Shown: positions 45,201 to 54,340 of the stretch, in pieces | Layout of the letters: each line of letters starts with the position of its first letter | How positions within the stretch are numbered: position 1 is the first letter of the stretch | Assembly: GCA_963748315.1 (NCBI GenBank) | Contig: CAVVIK010000006.1 | Span: 868,001-932,000, forward strand | DNA length: 64,000 nt | Direction of reading: 5' to 3' | DNA from: DASPHG01 sp963748315 | Lineage (GTDB): Bacteria > Actinomycetota > Thermoleophilia > Solirubrobacterales > Thermoleophilaceae | Translations under genes and position numbers: made by a program | The notes under the pieces: generated by a model | Database searches by the model: none | Told to the model about the DNA's origin: nothing | The model's input: the letters and a program-made list of their open reading frames with translations, nothing else

Positions 45201-46690
45201 ATGGGGGAGCCCAAACCGCCTATCCCGGCGGGGGAGGAACGGGTCGCGATCGAGAGCGAGCATCTGGCTGCGATCGTCCGTTCGTCGGACGACGCCATCC
45301 TCTCGAAGGACCGCAACGCGATCGTCACGAGCTGGAACGAGGCTGCGGAGCGGCTGTACGGCTACAGCTCCGACGAGGTCGTCGGGCAGTCGGTGGCGAT
45401 CATCATTCCGCCCGAGCGCCACGGCGAGGAGTTCGAGATCATCGGGAAGATCCTCGCCGGCGAGCGCGTCGAGCACTACGAGACCGAGCGGGTCCGCAAG
45501 GACGGCAGGCGCATCGCGGTTTCGCTCACGGCGTCGCCGATTCACGTCGCGACGGCGAGGTCGTGGGCGTGTCGACGCAGGCTCGCGACCTGTCCGAGAC
45601 CCAGCGCGCGCTTCAGCACGCGGAGGAGCGCTTCCACGGCGCTCCGGTCGGTATCGCGATCATCGACCTCGAGGGCGGCGAATACCGCGGCCTGAGGCAG
45701 GTGAACGCAGAGATGACGCGCCTGCTCGGGTACACCCCCGCCGACCTCGCCGACCTCTCGCAGGGCGACCTCACCCATCCCGACGACGCGGAGGCAGAGC
45801 GGCTGCTGTTCCAGGAGCTCGCGGCCGGACGCCGCAACTCGTTCGGGATCGAGAAGCGCAACCGCCACAAGGACGGGCACTGGGTGTGGGTTTGGCTGAC
45901 GGTGTCGCTGCTGGGCGATGGGGATCCTCCGCGTGCCGCGCTTGCGCACATGCTCGACATCAGCCACCGCAAGCAGGCGGAGACCGAGCTCGAGCTGGCG
46001 CAGCGCAACCTGGAGCGCTCGAACGCCGAGCTCGACCAGTTCGCGTACGTCGCGTCGCACGACCTGAAGGAGCCGCTCATCCTGCTTTCGGCATACGCGC
46101 GGATGCTCAGCGAGCGCCATGGCGATGCCCTCGACGAGGAGGGGCGCACGTTCCTCGGCCACGTCCGGGACGAGGCCGCGCGGATGAAGTCGATGATCGA
46201 CGACCTGCTGGACTACTCGCGGCTTCAGACGCGGGCCGAGGACGTTTCTCGCGTGGAGCTCGACGGCGCGGTCGAGACGGCGCTGCGGACGCTCGCGCCC
46301 CGCATCGAAGAGTCCGGGGCGCGCGTCGACGTGGATGGGCCGCTGCCGGTCGTGCAGGGGAGTCCGGCCCAGTTCGAACGGCTGTTCCGCAACCTGATCG
46401 CGAACGCGATCAAGTTCCGGGGTGACGAACCGCCGGTGGTAACGATTGGTGCGGAGCGCGTCGATGGCAAGTGGGTCATCTCCGTGACCGACAACGGGAT
46501 CGGCGTCGAGCCGGCCAAGGCCGGGCGCATCTTCGACGTCTTCCAGCGCCTCCACAGCCAGGAGCAGTACTCGGGCACGGGCATGGGCCTCGCGATCTGC
46601 AAGCGGATCGTCGAGCGGCACGGTGGCCGGATCTGGGTCGAGCCGGCCTCGGACGGGGGCAGCGTGTTCAAGTTCGCCGTGCCGGAGTAG
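45201..46690 (+). CDS. PAS-PAS sensor histidine kinase (one frameshift)
   Basis: Soluble sensor kinase of about 495 residues when restored. ATG 45201 starts a short N-terminus and a first PAS domain (VRSSDDAILSKDRNAIVTSW). The frame then breaks near 45545 at TASPI and resumes as DGEVVGVSTQARDLSE. A second PAS domain (APVGIAIIDLEGGE, NRHKDGHWVWVWLTVSLLGD) precedes HisKA with the phospho-acceptor His in FAYVASHDLKEPLILLSAYA. The HATPase_c domain has NLIANAIKFRG, DNGIGVEPAKAGRIFDVF and GTGMGLAICKRIVERHGGR. No membrane span, so a cytosolic ligand, light or redox signal is likely. Two response regulators follow; the first (LuxR type) is 20 bases away. Confidence 0.88.
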
Positions 46691-46710
46691 CGCGAGGTAC
46701 GCTCGCACGG

Positions 46711-47358
46711 ATGCGAGGCGATCACCGCACCAGCGTCCTCATTGCGGACGACCATCCGCTCTTCCGGGAGGCGATCGCGCGGGTGATCGCCGAGCGCTCG
46801 GATCTAGAGCTCGTCGCCGAGGCCGCGGACGGCCGCGCGGCGCTCGAGAAGATCCGCGAGCTCCAGCCGGACGTCGCCGTCATCGACGTCCGCATGCCGC
46901 AGCTCGACGGCAGCGACGTGCTGGTCGCGCTCCGCGAGGAGGGCCTCCGGACGAACGTGGTCTTCCTGTCCGCGTTCCTCGACTCGAAGACCGTCTACGA
47001 CGCTGTTGCGGCCGGGGCAAATGCCTACCTCTCCAAGGAGGCCGAGACCGACGAGATCGTGAGGGCGATACTGGCCGCCTCGCGCGGCGAGACCATCCTC
47101 GGCCCGGAGGTGCAGACCGGCCTCGCCGAGCAGATCCGCTTCCGCGAGGAGAACGAGTCGCGCCCGCGCCTTTCCGACCGCGAGCACGAGGTGCTCAAGC
47201 TGATCGCCGAGGGGCTCTCCGCCCCCGAGATCGGCGATCGCATCCACCTGAGCACGGCCACCGTCAAGACCCACCTCCAGCACCTCTACGAGAAGCTTGG
47301 CGTGTCGGAGCGCGCGGCCGCGGTCGCCGAGGGAATGCGCCGCGGGCTCGTCGACTAG
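46711..47358 (+). CDS. NarL/LuxR-type response regulator
   Basis: A 215-residue regulator. The receiver has VLIADDHPLFREAI, phospho-acceptor Asp in VAVIDVRMPQLDG, and Lys in AYLSKEAET. The LuxR helix-turn-helix has LSDREHEVLKLIAEGLSAPE and the recognition helix STATVKTHLQHLYEKLG. ATG 46711 is close after the kinase stop (20 bases), so it is a plausible partner, although PAS-HisKA kinases of this class often work with single-domain regulators too. Intact. Confidence 0.92.
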   Translation: MRGDHRTSVLIADDHPLFREAIARVIAERSDLELVAEAADGRAALEKIRELQPDVAVIDVRMPQLDGSDVLVALREEGLRTNVVFLSAFLDSKTVYDAVAAGANAYLSKEAETDEIVRAILAASRGETILGPEVQTGLAEQIRFREENESRPRLSDREHEVLKLIAEGLSAPEIGDRIHLSTATVKTHLQHLYEKLGVSERAAAVAEGMRRGLVD

Positions 47359-47443
47359 CCGATCGGGGGATTGAAGAACGGGCCGGTTGGGAACCGATCG
47401 ATCGATCGAATTCGCACGCCCCGGACCCGATGATGGAGACCGG

Positions 47444-47812
47444 ATGGTGAACATCTATCTGTGCGACGACGTGCCCGAGCTGCGCCAGCTGCTGCGGATC
47501 ATCCTCGAGGAGGATCCAGGCCTGCGGGTGGTGGGCGAGACGGGCGACGCCCAGATAGGGATCGAGGAGATCGCCGAGCTCCAGCCCCACGTCGTCCTGC
47601 TCGACCTGTCGATGCCGGGTATGGACGGCCTCGAGGCGCTCCCCCTCATCCGCCGGGCCGCCCCGGAGACCTCGGTGATCGTCTTTTCGGGCTTCACGGA
47701 GGCGAAAATGGCCGCGCTCGTGCTCGAACGGGGTGCGGACCGCTACATCGAGAAGGGCGAGTCGCTCGACCGCGTCCGGGAGACCGTGCGCGAGGTGACG
47801 ATTAGCCGCTAG
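47444..47812 (+). CDS. Single-domain response regulator (Rec only)
   Basis: A 122-residue receiver domain. Acidic pair in IYLCDDVPELRQ, phospho-acceptor Asp in VVLLDLSMPGMDG, Ser in IVFSGFTE and Lys in RYIEKGES, so phosphotransfer residues are intact; there is no output domain. ATG 47444 is 85 bases after the LuxR-type regulator. With the PAS kinase and the LuxR-type regulator it forms a three-gene signalling set like that at 2.9-5.4 kb, but in the opposite order and orientation. A phosphate-sink or relay role is inferred. Confidence 0.88.
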   Translation: MVNIYLCDDVPELRQLLRIILEEDPGLRVVGETGDAQIGIEEIAELQPHVVLLDLSMPGMDGLEALPLIRRAAPETSVIVFSGFTEAKMAALVLERGADRYIEKGESLDRVRETVREVTISR

Positions 47813-47853
47813 CCTGACCGGGCAAGCCCACGAGGACTCAGAACGCAACTCGA

Positions 47854-47870
47854 CAACGCTTCGCGCGTTG
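47854..47870. terminator. Short hairpin between the Rec gene and the glycosidase-like gene
   Basis: CAACGC and GCGTTG form a perfect 6-base stem with a 5-base loop, 41 bases after the Rec stop and 47 bases before the secreted protein start. It has no T-run. It could be a weak terminator or a leader structure of the downstream gene. The 105-base gap otherwise shows only a GGGGGA ribosome site region just before ATG 47918. Confidence 0.3.
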
Positions 47871-47917
47871 CAACCGGGAACGCAAACGATCTCGCGCCAA
47901 GGGGGAAACCCGTCTTT

Positions 47918-49141
47918 ATGAAGTCGCTCACCAGGATCCTGCTGCTCGCCGCACTCACATCGGTCGTCGCGCTGCCGGCGCTGACGACACCCGCTGAGGG
48001 GGCCAAGAAGATGGAGGCCGCGCTTCAGGACGACGGTGTGTTCATCTTCAACTCGGACATCGGCCGCGAGAACGCCCTCGCGAGCGCACGCTTCATGGGC
48101 GCCACGCACATCCGCATGAACATCCTGTGGTGGCAGGCGGTCCCGGTCGCGCAGCGGAACCAGAAGACGGTCCCCTCGAACATCAACTACGACTTCAGCG
48201 CCTTCGACGCGGCGGTCGCGCGAGCACGGGGTTGGGGCATGAAGGTCCAGCTCGACCTCGCAGGCGACCCGCCCGCGTGGGCGTGCGGCAGCGGGGAGAT
48301 CCCGTACGAGTGCGACGGCTTCAAGCCCAAGATGCGGCTCTGGAAGGGGTTCGTGAAGGCCGCGGCGAAGCACTTCAAGGGCCAGGTGAAGCGCTACTCG
48401 ATGTGGAACGAGCCGAACTGGTACACGTGGCTCAGCCCGCACAAGAAGGCGCCTCTGCTCTACCGCAAGCTGGTCCAGGCCGGCTACAAGCAGGTCAAGC
48501 GCGTGAGCAAGAAGGCGGAGGTCGTCGCCGGCGAGCTGGCGCCGCACTTCCAGCCGGGCATCTCGACGCCGCCGCTCCAGTTCATCCGCGAGATGGTGTG
48601 CGTCAACAAGAAGCTCAAGCGCATCAAGGGCGCGAAGAAGAAGTGCGGCAAGAAGCCGCTCAAGTTCGACGCGTTCGCGACGCACCCGTACGACTTCGAG
48701 CACAAGCCGAAGTTCGAGCGCGACAACAAGGACGAGGTCACGGTTTCCGGCCTCCCGGCGCTCACGAAGCTGCTCACCAAGCTTCGGAAGAAGGGCCTGA
48801 TCAAGACGAAGAAGAAGAAGTTCCCGATCTACCTGACGGAGCACGGCTACATGGTCGAGAACCCCGCGGTCAAGCCGAGGCGGCAGATTCCGGAGTCCAA
48901 GCGCAAGCGCTGGATCGTGCAGGCGTGGAAGATCGCGCAGAAGACCCCGAGGATCAAGCAGATGCTCCATTACGACTTCGTGTCGCCGCGCCCCGGCGCG
49001 AACGACGCGTACTTCGACATGGGCCTGCTCACCTACACCGGGGATGCCCGCGCGTCGTACACGAAGTTGCGGAACTGGATCCAGGCCGCTGTGGCGGACG
49101 GGAAGGTCGCCCGCCAGAAACCCTGCACGGTTTGCGGCTAG
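47918..49141 (+). CDS. Secreted GH-A clan glycosidase-like protein, paralogue 1
   Basis: A 407-residue exported protein. Signal peptide (SLTRILLLAALTSVVALPAL) from ATG 47918. The body looks like a (beta/alpha)8 glycoside hydrolase of the GH5/GH39 kind: ATHIRMNILWWQ, DLAGDPPAWACG, the acid/base Glu in MWNEPNWYTWLSP, a helical middle, and the nucleophile Glu in IYLTEHGYMVE. A Lys-rich loop (KKLKRIKGAKKKCG) and a C-terminal CTVC pair are unusual. The next gene is a close tandem paralogue with the same features. Family assignment rests on the WNEP and TEHG motifs; substrate unknown. Confidence 0.75.
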   Translation: MKSLTRILLLAALTSVVALPALTTPAEGAKKMEAALQDDGVFIFNSDIGRENALASARFMGATHIRMNILWWQAVPVAQRNQKTVPSNINYDFSAFDAAVARARGWGMKVQLDLAGDPPAWACGSGEIPYECDGFKPKMRLWKGFVKAAAKHFKGQVKRYSMWNEPNWYTWLSPHKKAPLLYRKLVQAGYKQVKRVSKKAEVVAGELAPHFQPGISTPPLQFIREMVCVNKKLKRIKGAKKKCGKKPLKFDAFATHPYDFEHKPKFERDNKDEVTVSGLPALTKLLTKLRKKGLIKTKKKKFPIYLTEHGYMVENPAVKPRRQIPESKRKRWIVQAWKIAQKTPRIKQMLHYDFVSPRPGANDAYFDMGLLTYTGDARASYTKLRNWIQAAVADGKVARQKPCTVCG

Positions 49142-49191
49142 AGCCGTAGCCGCCGCGTAGAAGGCGGGTTATCCTGGCGAGCGGTTCTCGC

Positions 49192-50394
49192 TTGAAGCCG
49201 CTTGCCAGGATTCTGCTGCCCGTCACCCTCGTCGCGCTCGCGTCGACGGTCGCGGTTCCGCCTGCGAGCGCGGGCAAGCGGATGGAGGTCGCCGTTCAGG
49301 ACGACGGCCTGTTCATCTTCCAGGACCACTTCAATCGGGAGGTCGCGCTCAGCCGGGCACGCGCCCTGGGTGTGACGCACATCCGCATGAACGTGCTCTG
49401 GTGGCAGCCGATCCCCGCCTCCCAGAGGAACCAGACGACGACGCCGTCGCCCATCACCTACAACTGGCGCCCCTGGGACGACGCCATAGCGCGGGCGGCC
49501 GCGTGGGGCATCAAGACCCAGCTCGACCTCACGGGCGACCCGCCGGCGTGGGCGTGCGGAAGCAAGGCGCCGCCCTACGCGTGCGACGGCTTCCGGCCGA
49601 GCGTTCCCCTTTTCCAGCATTTCGCCGCGTCCGCCGCTCAGCACTTCAAGGGCCGGGTCAGCCGCTACTCGCTCTGGAACGAGCCGAACTGGTACACGTG
49701 GCTCAGCCCCCACGACGAGGCGCCCATCCTCTACCGCAACCTCTACAAGGCGGGCTACGACGCGATCAAGGCCGTCGATCCGGGGGCGGAGGTCGTGATG
49801 GGCGAGACCGCCCCGCACTTCCAGAAGAACATCTCGACGCCGCCGCTCCAGTTCATCCGCGAGATGGTGTGTGTGAACAAGAAGCTGAAGCGCATCAAGG
49901 GCGCGAAGAAGAAGTGCGGCACCGAGCCCCTCAAGCTCGACGCGTACGCGACGCACCCGTACGACTTCACGCACAAGCCGACGAAGCGGCGCAAGAACCC
50001 GGATGAGCTGACACTGGCGAACATCCGCCGGCTTCCGAAGCTCCTGAACAAGCTTCGGAAGAAGGAGCTGATCGAGCCGCCCAAGAAGCGCTTCCCGATC
50101 TACCTCACCGAGCACGGGTACTTCGTCAGCGGAAGCCGCGGCGTTCCCGAGCAGCGGCGGGCGCAGTGGATCGTGCAGGCGTGGGAGCTGGCGCAGGCCA
50201 ACCGGCGCGTGAAGCAGATGCTCCACTACGTGTTGGTATCGCCGCCGGCGTCCTCAGCGAGCTCGTACTTCGAGATGGGGCTCATCGCGCAGAACGGAAC
50301 GCGGCGAACGTCGTACTTCGCGCTCCAGAACTGGATCCAGCAGGCGGTTGCGGCCGGGAAGGTCGCGAGCCCGGGGCCCTGCTCCGCCTGCTAG
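49192..50394 (+). CDS. Secreted GH-A clan glycosidase-like protein, paralogue 2
   Basis: A 400-residue tandem paralogue of the preceding gene. TTG 49192 starts a signal peptide (KPLARILLPVTLVALAST). The same landmarks follow in order: THIRMNVLWWQPIPASQRNQ, DLTGDPPAWACG, LWNEPNWYTWLSPHDE, a nearly identical block with KKLKRIKGAKKKCG, and YLTEHGYFVSGS. It ends with CSAC in place of CTVC. The 51-base gap from paralogue 1 has no clear promoter. It is tail to tail with the carboxyltransferase gene (4-base overlap). Both copies keep the two catalytic Glu, so both should be active. Confidence 0.75.
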   Translation: MKPLARILLPVTLVALASTVAVPPASAGKRMEVAVQDDGLFIFQDHFNREVALSRARALGVTHIRMNVLWWQPIPASQRNQTTTPSPITYNWRPWDDAIARAAAWGIKTQLDLTGDPPAWACGSKAPPYACDGFRPSVPLFQHFAASAAQHFKGRVSRYSLWNEPNWYTWLSPHDEAPILYRNLYKAGYDAIKAVDPGAEVVMGETAPHFQKNISTPPLQFIREMVCVNKKLKRIKGAKKKCGTEPLKLDAYATHPYDFTHKPTKRRKNPDELTLANIRRLPKLLNKLRKKELIEPPKKRFPIYLTEHGYFVSGSRGVPEQRRAQWIVQAWELAQANRRVKQMLHYVLVSPPASSASSYFEMGLIAQNGTRRTSYFALQNWIQQAVAAGKVASPGPCSAC

Positions 50395-51953
50395 GGACGT
50401 AGACCGCGCGCCTTGGGCCCGTCCCCCGCCTCGTGGGCGACGAGCTCATGGGCGCGCTCGGCCCAGTCGCACAGGATCGGCCGGGTGTCGCGCGGGTCGA
50501 TGATCTCCTCGACGCCGAAGCGCTCGGCCGTCCGGAACGGCGACCGCACGGAGTCGAGCCGCTCCTGGATCTCGGCGCGCAGCGCGGCCGGGTCGGCCGC
50601 CGCCTCCAGCTCGCGCCTGTAGGCCGCCTCGATTCCGCCCTCGACCGGGAGCGAGCCCCAGTCGCCCGAGGGCCACGCGTAGCGGAGATTCAGCCGGGCG
50701 TGGTTGCCGTGGCCCGCGCCCGCGACGCCGAAGACCTTGCGGACGAGGATCGACACCCACGGGACGGTCGCCTGGTAGCCGGCGTAGAGCGCACGCGTCC
50801 CGCGCCTGATGGTGCCCGCGCGCTCGGCGGCGGTCCCGATCACGAAGCCGGGTTGGTCGACGAAGTTCACGACCGGCAGCCGGAACTGGTCGCAGAGGTC
50901 GACGTGGCGCGTCATCTTGTCGGACGCCTCCGCGGTCAGCCCGCCGCCGTAGTAGGCGGGGTCCGAGGCGAGCACGCCGACCGGCCGACCGCCCAGCCGT
51001 GCCAACGCGGTCACGAGCGAGCGTCCGTAGCGCGAGCCGAGCTCGAACACGGACCCACTGTCGAAGACGGCGTCGAGGATCCGGCGCACCTTGTACGGCT
51101 TGCGCCGGTCGCGCGGAACGATCGAAAGCAGCTCCTCCTCGCGGCGGTCGGCGGCATCGCTCGCGGCCGTGATCGGCGGCAGGTCCCAGACGCTCTGCGG
51201 CAGGTAGGAGAGGACGCGCCTGATCTGGTCGAGCGCGTCGTCCTCGTCGGCGGCCTCGTTGTCGACGGCGCCGGCGGCCGTCTGTGTCCGCGAGCCTCCC
51301 AGCTGTTCCTTGTCGGGAGCTTCGCCCATCGCCGCCGCCACGACCGGCGGTCCGGCCACGAACATCTGGGCGGTCCCGCGCACGATCACCGAGAAGTGCG
51401 AGGCGGCCACCCGTGCGGCGCCGAGGCCCGCGACGGGCCCGAGCGCCGCCGCAACGACCGGCACTACGGAGAGGTTCTCGACGACGAGCTCCCAACCGGG
51501 CACGAACGGGACGTACGTGAAGCCCATCGTCTCCAGGTGCTTGACGCTCCCGCCCCCGCCGGTGCCGTCCACGAGCCGCACGAGCGGCATCCGCATGTCG
51601 TGTGCCATCCGCTCGGCGAAGACCATCTTCTGCCAGATGGCTGCGTCTGCGGCGCCGCCGCGCACGGTGAAGTCGTCTCCCTGCAGCACCGCGCGGCGGC
51701 CGTCGATCCTGCCCTGCCCGACGACCATGTTCGCCGGGAGGAAGTCGGTCAGCTCGCCGTGCTCGTCGTAGGTGCCCTTTCCGGCGATCGTGCCGGTCTC
51801 GTGGAACGTGCCGTCGTCGAACAGCCGCTCGACGCGCTCCCGGACGGTCAGCCTGCCCGTCTCGTGCTGCCGCGCGACGCGGTCCTCGCCGCCCATCCGC
51901 CGCGCGAGCTCCTCGCGGCGGCGGAGCTCCTCTAGCTCTGGCTCCCAGGTCAC
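50391..51953 (-). CDS. Acyl-CoA carboxylase carboxyltransferase (beta) subunit
   Basis: A 520-residue carboxyltransferase of the AccD/PccB type; it moves the carboxyl group from biotin to an acyl-CoA such as acetyl-, propionyl- or methylcrotonyl-CoA. The N-terminal half has the substrate pattern ARRMGGEDRVARQHETGRLT, VRLVDGTGGGGS and the oxyanion-type GGGS; the C-terminal half has GVLASDPAYYGGGLTAE, VNFVDQPGFVIGTAAERAG and VRKVFGVAGAGHGNHARLNL. GTG 51953 starts it. No biotin carboxylase or biotin carrier gene is in the window, so its partner is elsewhere. It is downstream, on the same strand, of the GGDEF-HD-GYP gene. Confidence 0.9.
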   Translation of the reverse strand: MTWEPELEELRRREELARRMGGEDRVARQHETGRLTVRERVERLFDDGTFHETGTIAGKGTYDEHGELTDFLPANMVVGQGRIDGRRAVLQGDDFTVRGGAADAAIWQKMVFAERMAHDMRMPLVRLVDGTGGGGSVKHLETMGFTYVPFVPGWELVVENLSVVPVVAAALGPVAGLGAARVAASHFSVIVRGTAQMFVAGPPVVAAAMGEAPDKEQLGGSRTQTAAGAVDNEAADEDDALDQIRRVLSYLPQSVWDLPPITAASDAADRREEELLSIVPRDRRKPYKVRRILDAVFDSGSVFELGSRYGRSLVTALARLGGRPVGVLASDPAYYGGGLTAEASDKMTRHVDLCDQFRLPVVNFVDQPGFVIGTAAERAGTIRRGTRALYAGYQATVPWVSILVRKVFGVAGAGHGNHARLNLRYAWPSGDWGSLPVEGGIEAAYRRELEAAADPAALRAEIQERLDSVRSPFRTAERFGVEEIIDPRDTRPILCDWAERAHELVAHEAGDGPKARGLRP

Positions 51954-51965
51954 GGCGCGCGGAGT

Positions 51966-53532
51966 CTAAGTCTCGCGTTGCCTGTTGCTCGTCGCTCGTC
52001 GCGCGCTCGAATGCCTCTACGCAGGACGGGTCGAACTGGGTTCCCGCGTTCCTTCTGAGCTCCGCGAGGGCGTCTTCACGTGACATCGCCCGGCGGTACG
52101 CGCGGTGGCTGGTCATCGCGTCGTAGGCGTCGGCCACCAGCAGGATGCGCGACGCCGGCGGGATCGTCTCGCCGCTCAGGCCGTCCGGGTAGCCGGACCC
52201 GTCGAAGTGCTCGTGTGAATGGCGCACCCACGGCACGATCGGCTCGAGCCCCTCGACGCGCTGGACGATCGCTGCCCCCGCGACCGGGTGGCGCTTGATC
52301 TCCTCGTACTCCTCGGCCGTAAGCGGGCCGGGCTTCCGCAGGATCCGGTCGGGGACGGAGACCTTTCCCACGTCATGCAGCATCGCGGCCATGCGGAGCA
52401 GAGCGAGCTCGGAGCCGGACCAGCCGAGCTCCTGTCCGATGGACGCCGCGTAGCGGGCGACCGAGGACGAGTGCTCCTCCGGCACGGCCATCCGGGCGTC
52501 CACGGCAAGCGCGAGCGCCGCCGCCCAGGACAGCTCGCGCGGTCCGGGCGCAGTACGTGATGCGGCACCGTGTTTTGACGCGTACAGCTCTGAATCCGCG
52601 TGCTGGTACAGCTCGTCGCGGTCGGCGCCGTCTGCGGGGAAGCACGCCAGCCCTGTGGTGACCGAGATGCGTGGCGCAAGCGCCGCGCGAACTCGCTCGG
52701 CGAGGGCGATGCCGTCTCGTTCGCCCGCACCGGGCACGACGATCGCGAACTCGTCGCCGCCGAGCCGGCCGAAGGCGTCGCGCGGCCGAAGCACGGCAGT
52801 CGTGCTCGCGACGACCCAGCACAGGAGGTCGTCCCCTGCGGCGTGGCCATGGCTGTCGTTGACGAGCTTGAACTGGTCGAGGTCGAGCAGGATCAGCGCG
52901 AACGGGTGGCCGTGGCGCGCCGAGTCCGACACCTCGGCGGCAAAGCGCTCCTCGAAGCCGCGCCGGTTCAGGCAGGCGGTGAGCGGGTCGGAGCGAGAAA
53001 CGCGGGCAAGCTCTTCGCGCTGGACGTCATGCTTGTGTGCCTGCCAGGCGCACATCCCGCACGCGAACGCGAGCGACGCGAGCATGAACCAGACGTAGTC
53101 CAACGAGGGGTCGCCGGCGACGGCGGCGACTATTCCGAAGCCCAGCATGTTCAGCACGGAGGCGGCGAGCATCGACGCGAACGGGTACGAGATCCCCGCG
53201 AAGATCAGGGTCAGGAACCAGAGCGTCGCGAAGGGGCTGGTGACGCCGCTGTCGAGGCCGGCGACGAGCCCGATGAGCGCGATGTCGAGCGCGCTCCACG
53301 TGACGAAGAACACCTCGCGGAAGCGGCTGTGGACGATCGCATCGGCGGGAAGCGCCCTGATGGCAAAGGCCGAGACGAGGGCGACGACGAAGACGAGGGT
53401 GATCAGCCCTCGGTTGGGCTGCTCCGACGTGAGCAGGACATAGACGAAGCTCGACAGGCAGACGACAACGGTCAGCCAGAAGCCGATTTCGATGCTCGCC
53501 GTACGCAGGCGGATTTCCGACACGTCCTGCAT
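51966..53532 (-). CDS. GGDEF and HD-GYP cyclic-di-GMP protein, membrane bound
   Basis: About 520 residues. Six or so membrane spans (residues 15-165) precede a GGDEF diguanylate cyclase domain with intact RLGGDEFAIVVP. An HD-GYP phosphodiesterase domain follows with LHDVGKVSVPDRIL and the diagnostic HEHFDGSGYPDGLSG. Both domains keep key residues, so it could make and degrade cyclic di-GMP, or use GGDEF as a GTP-binding regulator. The open frame does not stop at the domain end but runs for another 1.5 kb out of frame over the carboxyltransferase gene. I end it at TAG 51966-51968, assuming one base error near 51990; the TGA overlapping GTG 51953 is an alternative end. ATG 53532. Confidence 0.8.
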
Positions 53533-53550
53533 CCGGCGTTTTATCGGGAG

Positions 53551-54340
53551 CTAGGCCGAAATCCTCAAGGAACGCAACGAAGGGCGGATGACCCCCGCGC
53601 CCTGGATCCCAGGCACTCCCGCGCGCGCAAGCACGGTTCGGGCCACGGCTCCCGCCATCGCTCCGAGCGCCTCGAGCGGGCGGTGGCGGTTCTGGCGCGA
53701 GTGCAGGTCGGCCTGCGGATCGCCTCGATCCCGACCTCGCGGTAGATATCGATCAGCAGGCCGATCTCGAGGCCGTATCCCGTCGTGAAGGGAAGCGACT
53801 GAGCAGTCGCCGCCGTGCGGCCATCTCGCCGGCCAGCGGCTGCTGGATGCCGCGAGCTCGGGGAAGAAGGGCGCAGTAGAGGGCGCGCCGTCAGTTCGGT
53901 GACACGCCCGCCGCCCTCCGGCGGGTGACGTCGCCGACCTTGAACGGCCGCCGGTAATAGCCCTTCACGTACTCGATGCTCGGGTCATCGAGCAGCGGCT
54001 CGACCAGCCGATGGACGTAGTGCGGCCCGAAGTCGGCCGTGTCTGCGTCGACGAAGCAGACGATGTCGCCTCTGGCGGCTGTGAGGCCGCGCCAGAGGTT
54101 GTCGCCCTTCCCGGCGACCGGCCCGAGCTCCGGGAACACGCCGCCCGTCTCGACGACCTCGGCTCCGAGCCGGGCCGCTACGTCTCCGGTCCCGTCCGTC
54201 GAGTCGTGATCGGCGACCAGCACCTGGTCGAACAGGCCCTCGCTCCGCAACGCGACCAAGTCGCGAACGATCGGCGCGATCGTCGCCGCCTCGTCGCGCG
54301 CGGGCACGAGCACCGTGATGGACTCACGGCGCTGGGCCAC
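53551..54340 (-). CDS. gpgS: Glucosyl-3-phosphoglycerate synthase-like (several frameshifts)
   Basis: GT-A fold glycosyltransferase of the GpgS type, which makes glucosyl-3-phosphoglycerate for methylglucose lipopolysaccharide or glucosylglycerate. GTG 54340 starts ITVLVPARDEAATIAPIVRD; the donor motif DADTADFG and EYVKGYYRRPFKVGDVT follow. As written the frame stops at 53891, after about 149 residues. The rest of the family sequence is visible in other frames: GGGRVTELTARPLL, IQQPLAGEMAARR, FTTGYGLEIGLLIDIYREVG and ADLHSRQNRHRPLEALGAMA, ending at TAG (53551-53553). At least three indels (near 53925, 53860 and 53730) are required. It abuts the pntB stop directly. True decay cannot be excluded. 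Confidence 0.75.

Noticed and set aside
47813..47917. Possible cyclic-di-GMP (GEMM) riboswitch in the leader of the first glycosidase-like gene, from GGCAAGCC and ACGCAA segments
   Set aside because: The segments occur, but the two-hairpin architecture with GNRA tetraloop and receptor cannot be drawn. A covariance-model search (RF01051) would decide.
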